A DNA stretch of 64,000 nucleotides from contig NC_015167.1 of the NCBI RefSeq assembly GCF_000190595.1, forward strand, positions 384,501 through 448,500. The letters run 5' to 3'. This DNA comes from Cellulophaga lytica DSM 7489. GTDB taxonomy: Bacteria > Bacteroidota > Bacteroidia > Flavobacteriales > Flavobacteriaceae. Position 1 is the first letter of the stretch; every line of letters starts with the position of its first letter. A program made the translations under genes and the position numbers. This document shows, in pieces, positions 52,560-62,264 of the stretch. The notes beneath the pieces were generated by a model, which was given only the letters and a program-made list of their open reading frames with translations, was not told where the DNA came from and searched no databases.

Positions 52560-53567
52560 TTAAAAATTTACAGTTGCTTTTATTACTCCTGTTTCTGGTT
52601 TAAGCCAACTATCAAAATTTGAAATCATCTCTGTAAAAGGTACAGAGTGTGTAATAAATGAATCTGTAGGAAACTCATTTAACACATTAATTACGTGCTC
52701 AAAATCTTCAGTTGTTGCGTTTCTGCTACACATTAAGGTCATTTCCTTTGCGTGTATAGCTGGGTGTGTATAGGTTAACTCTCCTTTAGACAGGCCTACT
52801 AGTATAAATCTTCCGCCGTGAGACATGTAAGACGGGCAAGTTTCTAGTGCTCCTTTATGTCCAGATGCATCAAAAACAGCTGTACATAAATCGCCATTTG
52901 TAATTTCTGTAATTTTAGCTACAGGGTTATCTGCAACGTTTACGGTATAGTCTACTCCTATTTTATCTTTAGCATATTGTAGTCTTTGCTCGTTTAAATC
53001 CAGTGCTATTACTTTAGCACCTGCAATTTGTGCTAATTTCATAATTCCTATGCCAATAGGACCGCAACCAACAACAGCTATAGTTTCTCCTTTTACAATA
53101 TTTGCTCTTCTGATAGCGTGGGCTCCTATTGCCAAAGGTTCTACAATTGCCATTTGGTCATCAGATAAATTATTAGCTGGTATTAATATAGAAGCCGGCA
53201 CAGTAATTTGTTCTTGCATACCACCATCTGTATGCACACCTAAAACTTTTATATTAGTACAACAATTTGTTTTTCCGTTTCTACAAGCTATACAAGTTCC
53301 ACAGCTTATATAAGGCATAACAACTACTTTATCTCCTGCTTTTATTCCTTTATCATTTGCGCCAATTTCTAAAACTTCTGATGCCAATTCATGACCTAAA
53401 ATTCTAGGATAGGTAAAAAAAGCTTGGTTACCACCATAAGCGTGCAAATCTGTACCACAAATACCTACTTTATTAATTTTTAGTAGGGCTTCATCTTCTT
53501 TTCTAACTGGTGCATCTTTCTCTTTTAAAAGAAATTCTCCTGGTTTTTCACAAACTATATACTTCAT
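52560..53567 (-). CDS. Zinc alcohol dehydrogenase, candidate L-galactonate 5-dehydrogenase
   Basis: The 335-residue enzyme is a complete zinc-type medium-chain dehydrogenase: catalytic Cys37 (GICGTD) and His59-Glu60 (GHE), and a structural zinc set Cys89, Cys92, Cys95 and Cys103. It contains GCGPIGIGIMKLAQIAG for NAD binding. It resembles L-galactonate and sorbitol-type oxidoreductases (LgoD-like). With uxaB and uxaA next to it, oxidation of L-galactonate to D-tagaturonate is the best prediction. It is the first gene of the minus-strand operon, 9 bases before uxaA. Confidence 0.78.
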   Translation of the reverse strand: MKYIVCEKPGEFLLKEKDAPVRKEDEALLKINKVGICGTDLHAYGGNQAFFTYPRILGHELASEVLEIGANDKGIKAGDKVVVMPYISCGTCIACRNGKTNCCTNIKVLGVHTDGGMQEQITVPASILIPANNLSDDQMAIVEPLAIGAHAIRRANIVKGETIAVVGCGPIGIGIMKLAQIAGAKVIALDLNEQRLQYAKDKIGVDYTVNVADNPVAKITEITNGDLCTAVFDASGHKGALETCPSYMSHGGRFILVGLSKGELTYTHPAIHAKEMTLMCSRNATTEDFEHVINVLNEFPTDSFITHSVPFTEMISNFDSWLKPETGVIKATVNF

Positions 53568-53874
53568 TATTAATGGCGTTATTGTTAGTTATTTTTAACA
53601 GTTAATTGTGTTATTAGCTCTTTGGTAAAGTTCGTTTATATCAGTTTTGTTAATTACAGTATATGTTTTAAAATCTAGAACATATGTTATTTAGCAAGCC
53701 ATTAAAACTTTTACCAACAAACACCAATTAACTAATAACCAACACCTTAATACAATTACTTTGTTTTTACACCTAACAAATACAAAAAACCATATGACCT
53801 ATTGTATGTTCTATTTTGATATATTTGTTAGTATGACCTATAACCTTACTAATCTTTATACTTACCAAAGAATA
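53568..53874. other. Divergent regulatory region of the L-galactose operon and the HTCS gene
   Basis: No gene is visible. AACATATGTT is a 10-base palindrome at 53679-53688; a longer version (AAAACATATGTTTT) recurs at 58115-58128 downstream of the HTCS gene. The -7 element TATATTTG at 53820-53827 would give the HTCS transcript a leader of about 40 bases. Confidence 0.45.
53820..53827 (+). promoter_or_regulatory. -7 promoter element of the HTCS gene
   Basis: TATATTTG matches TAnnTTTG, 47 bases before ATG 53875. Upstream in-frame ATGs (for example 53833) lie close to the predicted transcription start. Confidence 0.45.
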
Positions 53875-56800
53875 ATGCTACTAACAGTTAGCATATTTCT
53901 ATTATTTATTACTACAACATATGCTCAAAACTCTTTAAAGTTTGAGCACTTAACTACAGAAAATGGTTTATCGCAAAGTGATGTTAATGTAATTTTTCAG
54001 GACAATGATAGGTTTATGTGGTTAGGAACCCATGATGGGTTAAATAGATATGATGGCTACAACTTTACCATTTTTAAACCTGATGCAAAAAACGAAAAAA
54101 GCATTAGCAGCAATTTAATTTGGAAAATTATTGATGATGATAAAGGCAACTTATGGGTTGGCACTACAGGTGGCGGATTAAATTATTTTAATAGAGAAAC
54201 CGAAGAATTTACAACCTACAAACACAACCCTAAAGACAATAGTAGTTTAAAAAGTAATTATATAACTGTACTTTTTAGAGATAGTAGTAATAGATTATGG
54301 GTTGGCACAGTAAAAGGCATTAGTATGGCAGACTTAAGTAAGCCTACAGATTCTTTAAAGTTTACCCACTACAATTTATACCAAAACAGCTCTGTACCAA
54401 TAAAAAGTACTAATAATGTAAGTTCTTTTTTTGAAGACAGTAAACACCAAGTATGGATTGGTGGTACTAACGGCTTATCTAAACTATCTAGAGATAATGA
54501 TGGTACTATTTATTTTCAATCTGTTAACCACTTAATTGACTTACCAAATTGTAATGTAAAAGTTATTAAAGAGGATAGTTTTGGTAATTTAATTTTGGGC
54601 ACTAGTAATGGTTTGTATAGGTATATGCCAACTAAAGAAACCAATCAAATAGAGTTTTTATATGAGGGTTCTTACAATGCAATTTCTATAAACAATAACA
54701 AAATATGGGCTGGTACAGATAATGGTTTATTAGAATTTTCTAGTACAGAAAATGCTACTCCTAAGTTAATTAATATTTATAAGTACGATCCCAAAAACCC
54801 TAATAATAGTCTTACTAAAAATGCTATTAAATCTTTATACATAGACCAAACTGGTATAATTTGGGCTGGAGCAAATGGTGGCGGTGTAAATAAATTTGAC
54901 CCAAACAGAAAGCAATTTTCTCATATAAAAAAGAGCTTAGACCCTAATAGTTTAAGTAATGATAAAGTACGTGCTATTTTTGAAGATAGCCAACAAAACA
55001 TATGGGTTGGCACAGAAGGTGGCGGACTAAATTTTATCAAAAAAAATAACATTACTAAAGATTTTAATCAATTTAAACACTTTAACAACATCAACAAAAT
55101 ATTTGCTATTGAAGAAGTTTTTTTTAAAAACAAAAGAAAAATATTTATTGGAGGAGAGTTTTCTCCTGGGCTTTTTGAAATTGATGTTACAGACAACAAA
55201 AAAATATCAGAAAACGATTTAAAATTAATTCCAGATGTATCTGGCAGTGTTTTTTCTATTTTACAAGACAAAGAAAAAAATATTTGGATAGGCACCTATA
55301 ACGGAGGTATACATAGGTGGTTAATTAACAAAGACAGCACCAGTTTTACTAAAGATATTTTAAGACAAAATAACAACCAGCAGTTTGGCCTACCCAACAA
55401 CATTATTAGAGATATTTTTGAAGACTCTAAAGGAAATAAATGGTTTGCTACAGGTAATGGTTTAAGCAGGCTTACACCAGACCAACAAAGATCTAAAATA
55501 CCAAAGTTTGAAACTTTTAAAAACAATCCTGAAGATGACACCACACTTAGTCACAATTACATATTAACTGTTTTTGAGAGTAAATCTGGAACCATTTGGG
55601 TTGGTACTTTTGGTGGCGGTTTAAACAAACTTATTGTAAATAAAGACAAAACAATACGTTTTAAACGTTACACAGAAAAAGATGGTTTACCTAACAATGT
55701 TATTAAAGGTATTTTAGATGATAACCAAGGTAATTTATGGATGTCTACCAACAACGGATTATCTAAATTTAACCCTACCTCTGAAACTTTTCAGAATTAT
55801 GATGTTAATGATGGGCTACAAAGTAACGAGTTTAGTGAACTTACAGCTTTAAAAACCAAGGAAGGAAAATTATTTTTTGGTGGTGTAAACGGGTTTACTG
55901 CTTTTTTTCCTGAAGAAATAATTAGCAACAAAATTAAGCCAGAAACGGTACTTACTAACTTTTCTATTTTTAATAAACCTGTTGCCATTGGTGAACAAAT
56001 AAACGGAAGAGTTATTTTAAACAAGTCTATAAATTTTATAAATAAAATTAAGCTAAAATATAGCGAAAACAGTTTTTCTTTTGAGTTTGCAGCTTTACAC
56101 TATGCTGCATCCAGAAAAAATAAATATGCTTATAAATTAGAAGGTTTTGATAAAGATTGGATTTACACAACATCAAAAAACAGATTTGCAACCTATACCA
56201 ACTTAGAACCTGGCTCTTATGTACTTAAAATTAAAGCCTCTAATAACGATAACATTTGGGATGAAACACCTATTGAATTAAAAATAGATGTTACGCCACC
56301 TTGGTGGAGAACAAACATTGCCAAAGCTTTATATGTGTTACTTGCAATTGCTCTACTACTTGCTTTTAGAAGGTTTACTATAATTAGATCTGCAGAAAAA
56401 CACCAGTTAGAGTTAGAACATTTAGAAAAAGAAAAACACGAAGAAATACACCGATTAAAGTTAGAGTTTTTTACCAACATCTCTCATGAGTTTAGAACTC
56501 CATTAACACTTATAAAAGGACCCTTAGATTTTTTACTGAAAAAGGCAGATACCATTAGCCCAAAAGAAGCAAAAGACCAATATGTATTAATGCGTAAAAA
56601 CACAGATTACTTATTGCGTTTGGTAAATCAATTATTAGATTTTAGAAAAATGGATCACGGAAAAATGAGCCTTAATCTAAGTAAAAATAATATTGTAGAA
56701 TTTTTAAAAGATGTTGGTGAACCATTTCAGTTTTTAAGTAGAAAAAAGAATATTAATTTTGAAATTAATGTTTCTAAAGAATCTATTTTAAGTTGGTTTG

Positions 56801-58104
56801 ATCCTGATGCGGTAGAAAAAATTATAAATAACTTATTGTCTAATGCATTTAAATTTACTCCAGAAAATGGGCAAATTAAGTTAGATATTTTTAATGGTGA
56901 AGATTTTAAAAAACCAGATGATATTGAACTTAATATAAACCAAGATAAATATATTGTTATACAAGTAAAAGATTCTGGACCTGGAATTCCTGCACACAGA
57001 TTGCAACATATTTTTGAACGTTTTTACACAGAAATTGGATTAACAACTCATGTAAACACTAAAGGTACAGGCATAGGCTTATCTTTTACAAAAAACTTGG
57101 TAGAACTACACCAAGGTATTATTAAAGTGAAAAGCGATTCTGAAAACGGATCTACTTTTTATGTTTGGTTACCAAAAGATAAAGAAACCTATGAAGAAAA
57201 GAAAGAGCTTAACTTTCATGAGGTTTTTGAAGATAATACATTTATTAGCAAGGTAGATGCAGAGTCGCACGCCATAAGTTTTATGGATGATATTATAGAC
57301 CAGAATATGACACGGTCAAGATCTAAATTACCAATGCTTTTAATTATTGATGACAACCCAGATATAAGATCATTTATTAAAAAAGGACTAGGTGAAAGCT
57401 ACTATATTTATGAAGCTGAAAACGGACAAAAAGGATTAGAACTTGCCAAAAAGTTTATTCCTAATATTGTGATAACAGATTTAGTTATGCCTGTTATGGA
57501 TGGTATAGAATTTTGTAACCAAATAAAATCTACACAAGAAACCAGTCATATTCCTGTTGTAATGTTAACCGCAAAAACGTCTCAAGAAAAAGAAATTGAA
57601 GGCCTAAAAACTGGCGCAGATGCTTACATTAGAAAACCTTTTGACTTAGAATTATTAGAGATTAAACTCTCTAATATTTTAAATGACAGAGAAAAATTAA
57701 GGAAAAAATTTAATAGAGAAATTACACTACAGCCTAATGAAGTTACAGTTACGTCTTCTGATGAAACTTTTTTACAAAACGCCATAGAAATTGTAGAAAA
57801 GCATATGATGAACTCAGAGTTTAGTGTAGAAATGTTAGTTAAAGAAATGAATATGAGTAGAAGTAACTTGTATTTAAAAATTAAAGAACTAACAGGACTC
57901 TCCTCTAGTGAATTTATAAGAAACATTAGATTAAAAAGAGCTGTACAGCTTTTTGAAAAGAGCGATTTATCTGTAAAAGAAATTATGTATATGACTGGTT
58001 TTAATACGGCATCATATTTTTCTAAATGTTTTAAAAAACAGTTTGGTGTTGTACCTAGCAAATACATTAGAATTAATAGTGAAGACACCACAGATAAGGA
58101 ATAG
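53875..58104 (+). CDS. Hybrid two-component system regulator (HTCS)
   Basis: With the start at ATG 53875 a signal peptide (MLLTVSIFLLFITTTYAQ) begins the 1409-residue protein. Order: two Reg_prop propellers (DNDRFMWLGTHDGLNRY-type repeats to about residue 720), a Y_Y_Y domain (about 727-805), one membrane helix (about 812-831), HisKA with His871 (ISHEFRTP), HATPase (about 965-1100), receiver with Asp1202 (ITDLVMPVMDG), and an AraC-type helix-turn-helix (about 1302-1400). It senses an oligosaccharide in the periplasm and activates neighbouring carbohydrate operons, probably the sulfatase-GH2 block at 58255. Confidence 0.95.
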   Translation: MLLTVSIFLLFITTTYAQNSLKFEHLTTENGLSQSDVNVIFQDNDRFMWLGTHDGLNRYDGYNFTIFKPDAKNEKSISSNLIWKIIDDDKGNLWVGTTGGGLNYFNRETEEFTTYKHNPKDNSSLKSNYITVLFRDSSNRLWVGTVKGISMADLSKPTDSLKFTHYNLYQNSSVPIKSTNNVSSFFEDSKHQVWIGGTNGLSKLSRDNDGTIYFQSVNHLIDLPNCNVKVIKEDSFGNLILGTSNGLYRYMPTKETNQIEFLYEGSYNAISINNNKIWAGTDNGLLEFSSTENATPKLINIYKYDPKNPNNSLTKNAIKSLYIDQTGIIWAGANGGGVNKFDPNRKQFSHIKKSLDPNSLSNDKVRAIFEDSQQNIWVGTEGGGLNFIKKNNITKDFNQFKHFNNINKIFAIEEVFFKNKRKIFIGGEFSPGLFEIDVTDNKKISENDLKLIPDVSGSVFSILQDKEKNIWIGTYNGGIHRWLINKDSTSFTKDILRQNNNQQFGLPNNIIRDIFEDSKGNKWFATGNGLSRLTPDQQRSKIPKFETFKNNPEDDTTLSHNYILTVFESKSGTIWVGTFGGGLNKLIVNKDKTIRFKRYTEKDGLPNNVIKGILDDNQGNLWMSTNNGLSKFNPTSETFQNYDVNDGLQSNEFSELTALKTKEGKLFFGGVNGFTAFFPEEIISNKIKPETVLTNFSIFNKPVAIGEQINGRVILNKSINFINKIKLKYSENSFSFEFAALHYAASRKNKYAYKLEGFDKDWIYTTSKNRFATYTNLEPGSYVLKIKASNNDNIWDETPIELKIDVTPPWWRTNIAKALYVLLAIALLLAFRRFTIIRSAEKHQLELEHLEKEKHEEIHRLKLEFFTNISHEFRTPLTLIKGPLDFLLKKADTISPKEAKDQYVLMRKNTDYLLRLVNQLLDFRKMDHGKMSLNLSKNNIVEFLKDVGEPFQFLSRKKNINFEINVSKESILSWFDPDAVEKIINNLLSNAFKFTPENGQIKLDIFNGEDFKKPDDIELNINQDKYIVIQVKDSGPGIPAHRLQHIFERFYTEIGLTTHVNTKGTGIGLSFTKNLVELHQGIIKVKSDSENGSTFYVWLPKDKETYEEKKELNFHEVFEDNTFISKVDAESHAISFMDDIIDQNMTRSRSKLPMLLIIDDNPDIRSFIKKGLGESYYIYEAENGQKGLELAKKFIPNIVITDLVMPVMDGIEFCNQIKSTQETSHIPVVMLTAKTSQEKEIEGLKTGADAYIRKPFDLELLEIKLSNILNDREKLRKKFNREITLQPNEVTVTSSDETFLQNAIEIVEKHMMNSEFSVEMLVKEMNMSRSNLYLKIKELTGLSSSEFIRNIRLKRAVQLFEKSDLSVKEIMYMTGFNTASYFSKCFKKQFGVVPSKYIRINSEDTTDKE

Positions 58105-58114
58105 CTTTTAATAA

Positions 58115-58128
58115 AAAACATATGTTTT
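58115..58128 (+). repeat. Palindrome after the HTCS gene
   Basis: AAAACATATGTTTT is a perfect 14-base palindrome. Its core matches the 10-base palindrome at 53679 upstream of the HTCS gene. It is either a weak terminator or a protein-binding site. Confidence 0.4.
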
Positions 58129-58199
58129 ATTATTAAAACCATCTGTATACTACTTTTAAAGCTGCAAATCTCAACTTTGTTACATAGGAGTTAATTTTA

Positions 58200-58232
58200 T
58201 TATTGTGTGTACAACTTTAGTGCGCACAATAA
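58200..58232 (+). promoter_or_regulatory. Inverted repeat upstream of the sulfatase operon
   Basis: TTATTGTG (58200-58207) mirrors CACAATAA (58225-58232) across 17 bases, 23 bases before ATG 58255. It is a candidate operator for the HTCS or another regulator. No clear TAnnTTTG box was found nearby. Confidence 0.4.
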
Positions 58233-58254
58233 TTTTATGGTAAAATATGTAGTT

Positions 58255-59778
58255 ATGAAGATTTATACAGCTATTTTAATACTAGTACTTACACTTAGTG
58301 CTTGTGGTAAAAAAAGCAATCCAAAGTCAAAAAAACAACAACCTAATATTGTTTTTATTTTTACAGATGACCAAACCTATACTGCCATTAATGCTTTAGG
58401 AAATTCTGAAATTAAGACTCCAAATATGGATGCTCTTGTACAGCAAGGAACCACATTTACCAACGCGTACAATATGGGGTCATGGAGCGGTGCAGTTTGC
58501 GCTGCATCTAGAGCAATGCTTATTTCTGGCAGAACCGTATGGAGAGCTAATAATTTTAGACAAAACTGGAAAAAACAAGATTCTATTGATAAAACTTGGG
58601 CTAAATTATTAGAAAACAGTGGTTATAATACGTATATGACTGGTAAATGGCACGTAGACGCTCCTGCTACAAAAGTATTTAAATATACTGCCAACATAAG
58701 ACCTGGTATGCCAAGAGATGCTTGGGACCACGCAACAATGGTTGCAAAGTTCGATTCTCTTTACAGAACTAAAAATCCAGATTCTAAAACAATTATGCCT
58801 AATGGCTATAACAGACCAAAAACTACTACAGATACTACTTGGTTACCAACAGATATTACTAAAGGTGGTTACTGGAAAGGCGGAAAACACTGGAGTGAAG
58901 TTTTAAAAGACGATGCCATAACCTTTATAAATACAGCAAAACAAAAAGAAAAACCTTTTTTTATGTACTTGGCTTTTAATGCTCCGCATGATCCTAGGCA
59001 GGCTCCAAAAGCTTACCAAGCTATGTACAATGTAAATAACATTACTATTCCAAAAAGCTTTTTACCAGAGTATCCATACAGGCACAATATTGCTAATGGT
59101 GATGATTTACGAGACGAAGCCTTAGCTCCTTTTCCTAGAACAGAGCTTGCCATAAAAACTCATATAAAAGAGTATTATGCTAGCATAACGCACTTAGATG
59201 CTCAAATAGGAGACATACTAACAGCATTAAAAAACTCTGGAAAAATAAACAATACGTATATTATTTTTACCTCAGATCATGGCTTAGCTATGGGAAAACA
59301 CGGTTTACTTGGTAAACAAAATTTATTTGACCACAGTATTAGACCTCCAATGATAATTGTTGGTCCAGATATCCCCAAAAACAAAAAGAATACTGCAGAT
59401 GTGTACTTACAAGATGCTATGGCAACCTCGTTAGAAATTGCAGGTATACAAAAACCTAATTACATTGAGTTTAATAGCTTTTTACAACTGGCAAAACAAA
59501 ATAATACAAAAAGCAATTACAAAAGTATTTACGGTGCGTATTTAGATGTACAAAGAATGATTAGAAAAGATGGCTACAAGCTTCTTGTATACCCTAAAAT
59601 TAAAAAAGTACTACTGTTTAATCTACAAACAGATCCTGAAGAAATGAATAATATTGCTAACCTACCGGAAGAGCAAAACAGGGTGTTACAGTTATTTAAT
59701 GAACTACAAAAGCTTCAAAAAACAATGAATGACCCGTTAGATATTTCTACGTCTAAACCTCAACTTAAATCAAACTAA
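58255..59778 (+). CDS. S1-family sulfatase, lipoprotein
   Basis: ATG 58255 gives a lipoprotein signal (ending LSAC, Cys17), preferable to the GTG at 58207. The 507-residue enzyme has the metal site TDDQTY (Asp38, Asp39) and formylglycine motif C-A-A-S-R at 82-86 followed by AMLISGRT. The third position is Ala instead of the more common Pro, a known variant. TSDHGLAMGKHGLLGKQNLFDH carries the second metal-binding region. It would remove a specific sulfate, for instance from galactose, in the periplasm. First gene of the operon, 12 bases before GH2. Confidence 0.92.
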   Translation: MKIYTAILILVLTLSACGKKSNPKSKKQQPNIVFIFTDDQTYTAINALGNSEIKTPNMDALVQQGTTFTNAYNMGSWSGAVCAASRAMLISGRTVWRANNFRQNWKKQDSIDKTWAKLLENSGYNTYMTGKWHVDAPATKVFKYTANIRPGMPRDAWDHATMVAKFDSLYRTKNPDSKTIMPNGYNRPKTTTDTTWLPTDITKGGYWKGGKHWSEVLKDDAITFINTAKQKEKPFFMYLAFNAPHDPRQAPKAYQAMYNVNNITIPKSFLPEYPYRHNIANGDDLRDEALAPFPRTELAIKTHIKEYYASITHLDAQIGDILTALKNSGKINNTYIIFTSDHGLAMGKHGLLGKQNLFDHSIRPPMIIVGPDIPKNKKNTADVYLQDAMATSLEIAGIQKPNYIEFNSFLQLAKQNNTKSNYKSIYGAYLDVQRMIRKDGYKLLVYPKIKKVLLFNLQTDPEEMNNIANLPEEQNRVLQLFNELQKLQKTMNDPLDISTSKPQLKSN

Positions 59779-59790
59779 AAAATAAACCAT

Positions 59791-62262
59791 ATGCAAACAT
59801 ATAAATTAACTGCTTTACTACTTTTTCTGATGTTTTTTTCTTCTTGCCAAGAAAAGGAAATAGAAGTTTTAGCAGACCAAGATTTTAATAAAAACTGGTT
59901 ATTTATAAAAGATAGTATTCCTAATGCAGAAGCCATAACTATTGATGATAGCAATTGGAGAAAAGTAAACGTACCACATGATTGGGCTATAGAAGGTCCG
60001 TTTAGTGATAAAAATAATGCACGTAACGGTGGTTTACCTATAGACGGTATTGCTTGGTACAGAAAACATTTTACTGTAGACGCTAAAAACAAAAACAAAC
60101 AAATTTCTATAGAGTTTGATGGTGTTATGGATAACTCCAAAGTGTATATTAACGGCAATTTTGTAGGAGAACGCCATTACGGTTACAGTGGGTTTGAGTA
60201 TGATTTAACTCCGTTTATAAAATTTGGAGAAAACAATGTTATTGCCGTACAATTGGCTCCAGAAATTTTATCTGAAAGATGGTATCCTGGCGCTGGTATT
60301 TACCGCAAAGTTCGTTTAAAGTTAAACGAACCAATACATATTCCGCAATGGGGAACATACATTACTACACCTAAAGTAGCTAGTAATAAAGCCGTTGTTA
60401 GCGTAGAAACTAAACTAAAAAATACCCTAAATACAACTGAAAACATTGTACTAGAAACTACCATTTTAGACATAAACAATACAACTGTTGCTGTTTCAAG
60501 CAACAAAATAGAACTAGCTAAAGCATCTGAACAAAAAGAGGTGCAAAAAATTACAGTTCCTAACCCTATTTTATGGGATATTGGCAAACCAAACTTATAC
60601 ACAGCTGTTAGTCGTGTTATAAAAGATAACAAGACAATAGATGAGTACACTACAGAATTTGGTATTAGAACTATTGAGTTTAAAAAAGAAGGCTTTTACT
60701 TAAACGGAAAAGCAGTAGAACTTAATGGTGTTTGTATGCACCATGATCTTGGTCCTTTGGGTGCTGCTGTTAATTATAGAGCTACGGAACGCCAAATGCA
60801 AATAATGCAACAAATGGGTGCAAATGCTCTACGTACTAGTCACAACCCACCTTCTACAGAAATGCTGCAGGTTTGTGATAGACTTGGCATTGTGGTTATT
60901 GATGAAGCTTTTGATGAATGGAAAGAGGCTAAAGTACCTAATGGTTACCATAAATATTTTGACAAATGGGCAGAGAAAGATTTGCGAGATATGATAAAAA
61001 GAGATCGCAACCACCCATCTGTAATTATGTGGAGTATTGGAAACGAAATTTTAGAACAAGGTAAAAAAGATGGCTGGAAAATAGCTAAAATGTTAAATGA
61101 CATTTGTCATAATGAAGACAATACCAGACCTACAACTGCTGGTTTTAACTATTACCCTGCTTCATTTAAAAACAAATTAGCCTACCAAATAGATGTTGTT
61201 GGTGTAAACTACAAACCTGCTTATTATGCAGAAATTAGAGAACAAAACCCTGATATGATTTTTTATGGATCAGAAACATCTTCACAAACAAGTACTAGAG
61301 GTTACTATGAGTTTCCATTAAAAGAAAGAGTTAGCAAAGAAACTAATCAGGTTTCTAGTTATGATGTAAATATTGGTCCGTCATGGACATACCCTCCAGA
61401 AGTAGAATTTGAAGCACAAAAACAAAATCCACATTCGTTGGGAGAATTTATTTGGACTGGTTTTGATTATTTAGGAGAACCTACTCCTTATGGCGGAAGA
61501 GACAACTCTACTAACGGATATTGGAATGATGATTGGCCATCCCACGCATCATATTTTGCACCTGTAGATTTAGTAGGTTTTCCTAAAGACAGGTTTTATT
61601 TGTACCAAAGCCAATGGACCACAGAGCCAATGGTACACGTATTACCACATTGGAATTGGGAAGGTAAAGAAGGCCAAAACATACCTGTATACTCGTATAC
61701 AAATTGTGATGAAGTAGAACTTTTTGTAAACGGTAAATCTTATGGCAAAAAAATAAAAGGAAAAGATACTACTACCATTTTTGCAGAATACAATGGTTTT
61801 AAAGGTGGCACTATTGACTCTAAATACAGACTTTCATGGAATGTACCTTACCAACCTGGAAGCTTAAAAGTTGTTGGGTATAAAAATGGAAAACCTGTAG
61901 CTACTAAAGAAATTAAAACAGCAGGCAAACCTTATAAAATAAAATTAATAGCAGACAGAACTACTATTAATGCTAGTGGAGAAGATTTATCATTTATTAC
62001 AGTTAGGGTTGAAGACAAAGACGGTAACTTATGTCCTAAAGCAAATCATCTAATTAATTTTAAAGTATCTGGTAATGGTAATTTAGAAGCTGTTGGCAAT
62101 GGCAACTCTGCCTCATTAGAGTCTTTTCAGGCAAATTATATTACATCGTTTTACGGTAAAAGTTTAGCCATTTTAAAAGCTACAGAAAATCCTGGTGAAA
62201 TAACTCTAACAGCTACTGCAGATAACCTTACCTCTGCCACAATAACTATAAAAACTAAATAG
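59791..62262 (+). CDS. GH2 glycoside hydrolase (beta-galactosidase-like) lipoprotein, second copy
   Basis: The 823-residue protein has a lipoprotein signal (ending FSSC, Cys19) and the GH2 architecture: VPHDWAIEGPFSD, GIAWYRKHFTV, barrel motifs ALRTSHNPPSTEMLQVCDRLGIVVIDEAFDEW, acid-base Glu419 (WSIGNE) and nucleophile Glu495 (GSET). It is paralogous to the GH2 at 33066, especially around the barrel, so the two probably act on different linkages or oligosaccharide lengths. It lies between two sulfatase genes, separated by 12 and 2 bases. Confidence 0.9.
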   Translation: MQTYKLTALLLFLMFFSSCQEKEIEVLADQDFNKNWLFIKDSIPNAEAITIDDSNWRKVNVPHDWAIEGPFSDKNNARNGGLPIDGIAWYRKHFTVDAKNKNKQISIEFDGVMDNSKVYINGNFVGERHYGYSGFEYDLTPFIKFGENNVIAVQLAPEILSERWYPGAGIYRKVRLKLNEPIHIPQWGTYITTPKVASNKAVVSVETKLKNTLNTTENIVLETTILDINNTTVAVSSNKIELAKASEQKEVQKITVPNPILWDIGKPNLYTAVSRVIKDNKTIDEYTTEFGIRTIEFKKEGFYLNGKAVELNGVCMHHDLGPLGAAVNYRATERQMQIMQQMGANALRTSHNPPSTEMLQVCDRLGIVVIDEAFDEWKEAKVPNGYHKYFDKWAEKDLRDMIKRDRNHPSVIMWSIGNEILEQGKKDGWKIAKMLNDICHNEDNTRPTTAGFNYYPASFKNKLAYQIDVVGVNYKPAYYAEIREQNPDMIFYGSETSSQTSTRGYYEFPLKERVSKETNQVSSYDVNIGPSWTYPPEVEFEAQKQNPHSLGEFIWTGFDYLGEPTPYGGRDNSTNGYWNDDWPSHASYFAPVDLVGFPKDRFYLYQSQWTTEPMVHVLPHWNWEGKEGQNIPVYSYTNCDEVELFVNGKSYGKKIKGKDTTTIFAEYNGFKGGTIDSKYRLSWNVPYQPGSLKVVGYKNGKPVATKEIKTAGKPYKIKLIADRTTINASGEDLSFITVRVEDKDGNLCPKANHLINFKVSGNGNLEAVGNGNSASLESFQANYITSFYGKSLAILKATENPGEITLTATADNLTSATITIKTK

Positions 62263-62264
62263 GA

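Noticed and set aside
53761-53874. Longer HTCS N-terminus starting at 53761
   Set aside because: It crosses the -7 box and hides the signal peptide that begins at ATG 53875.
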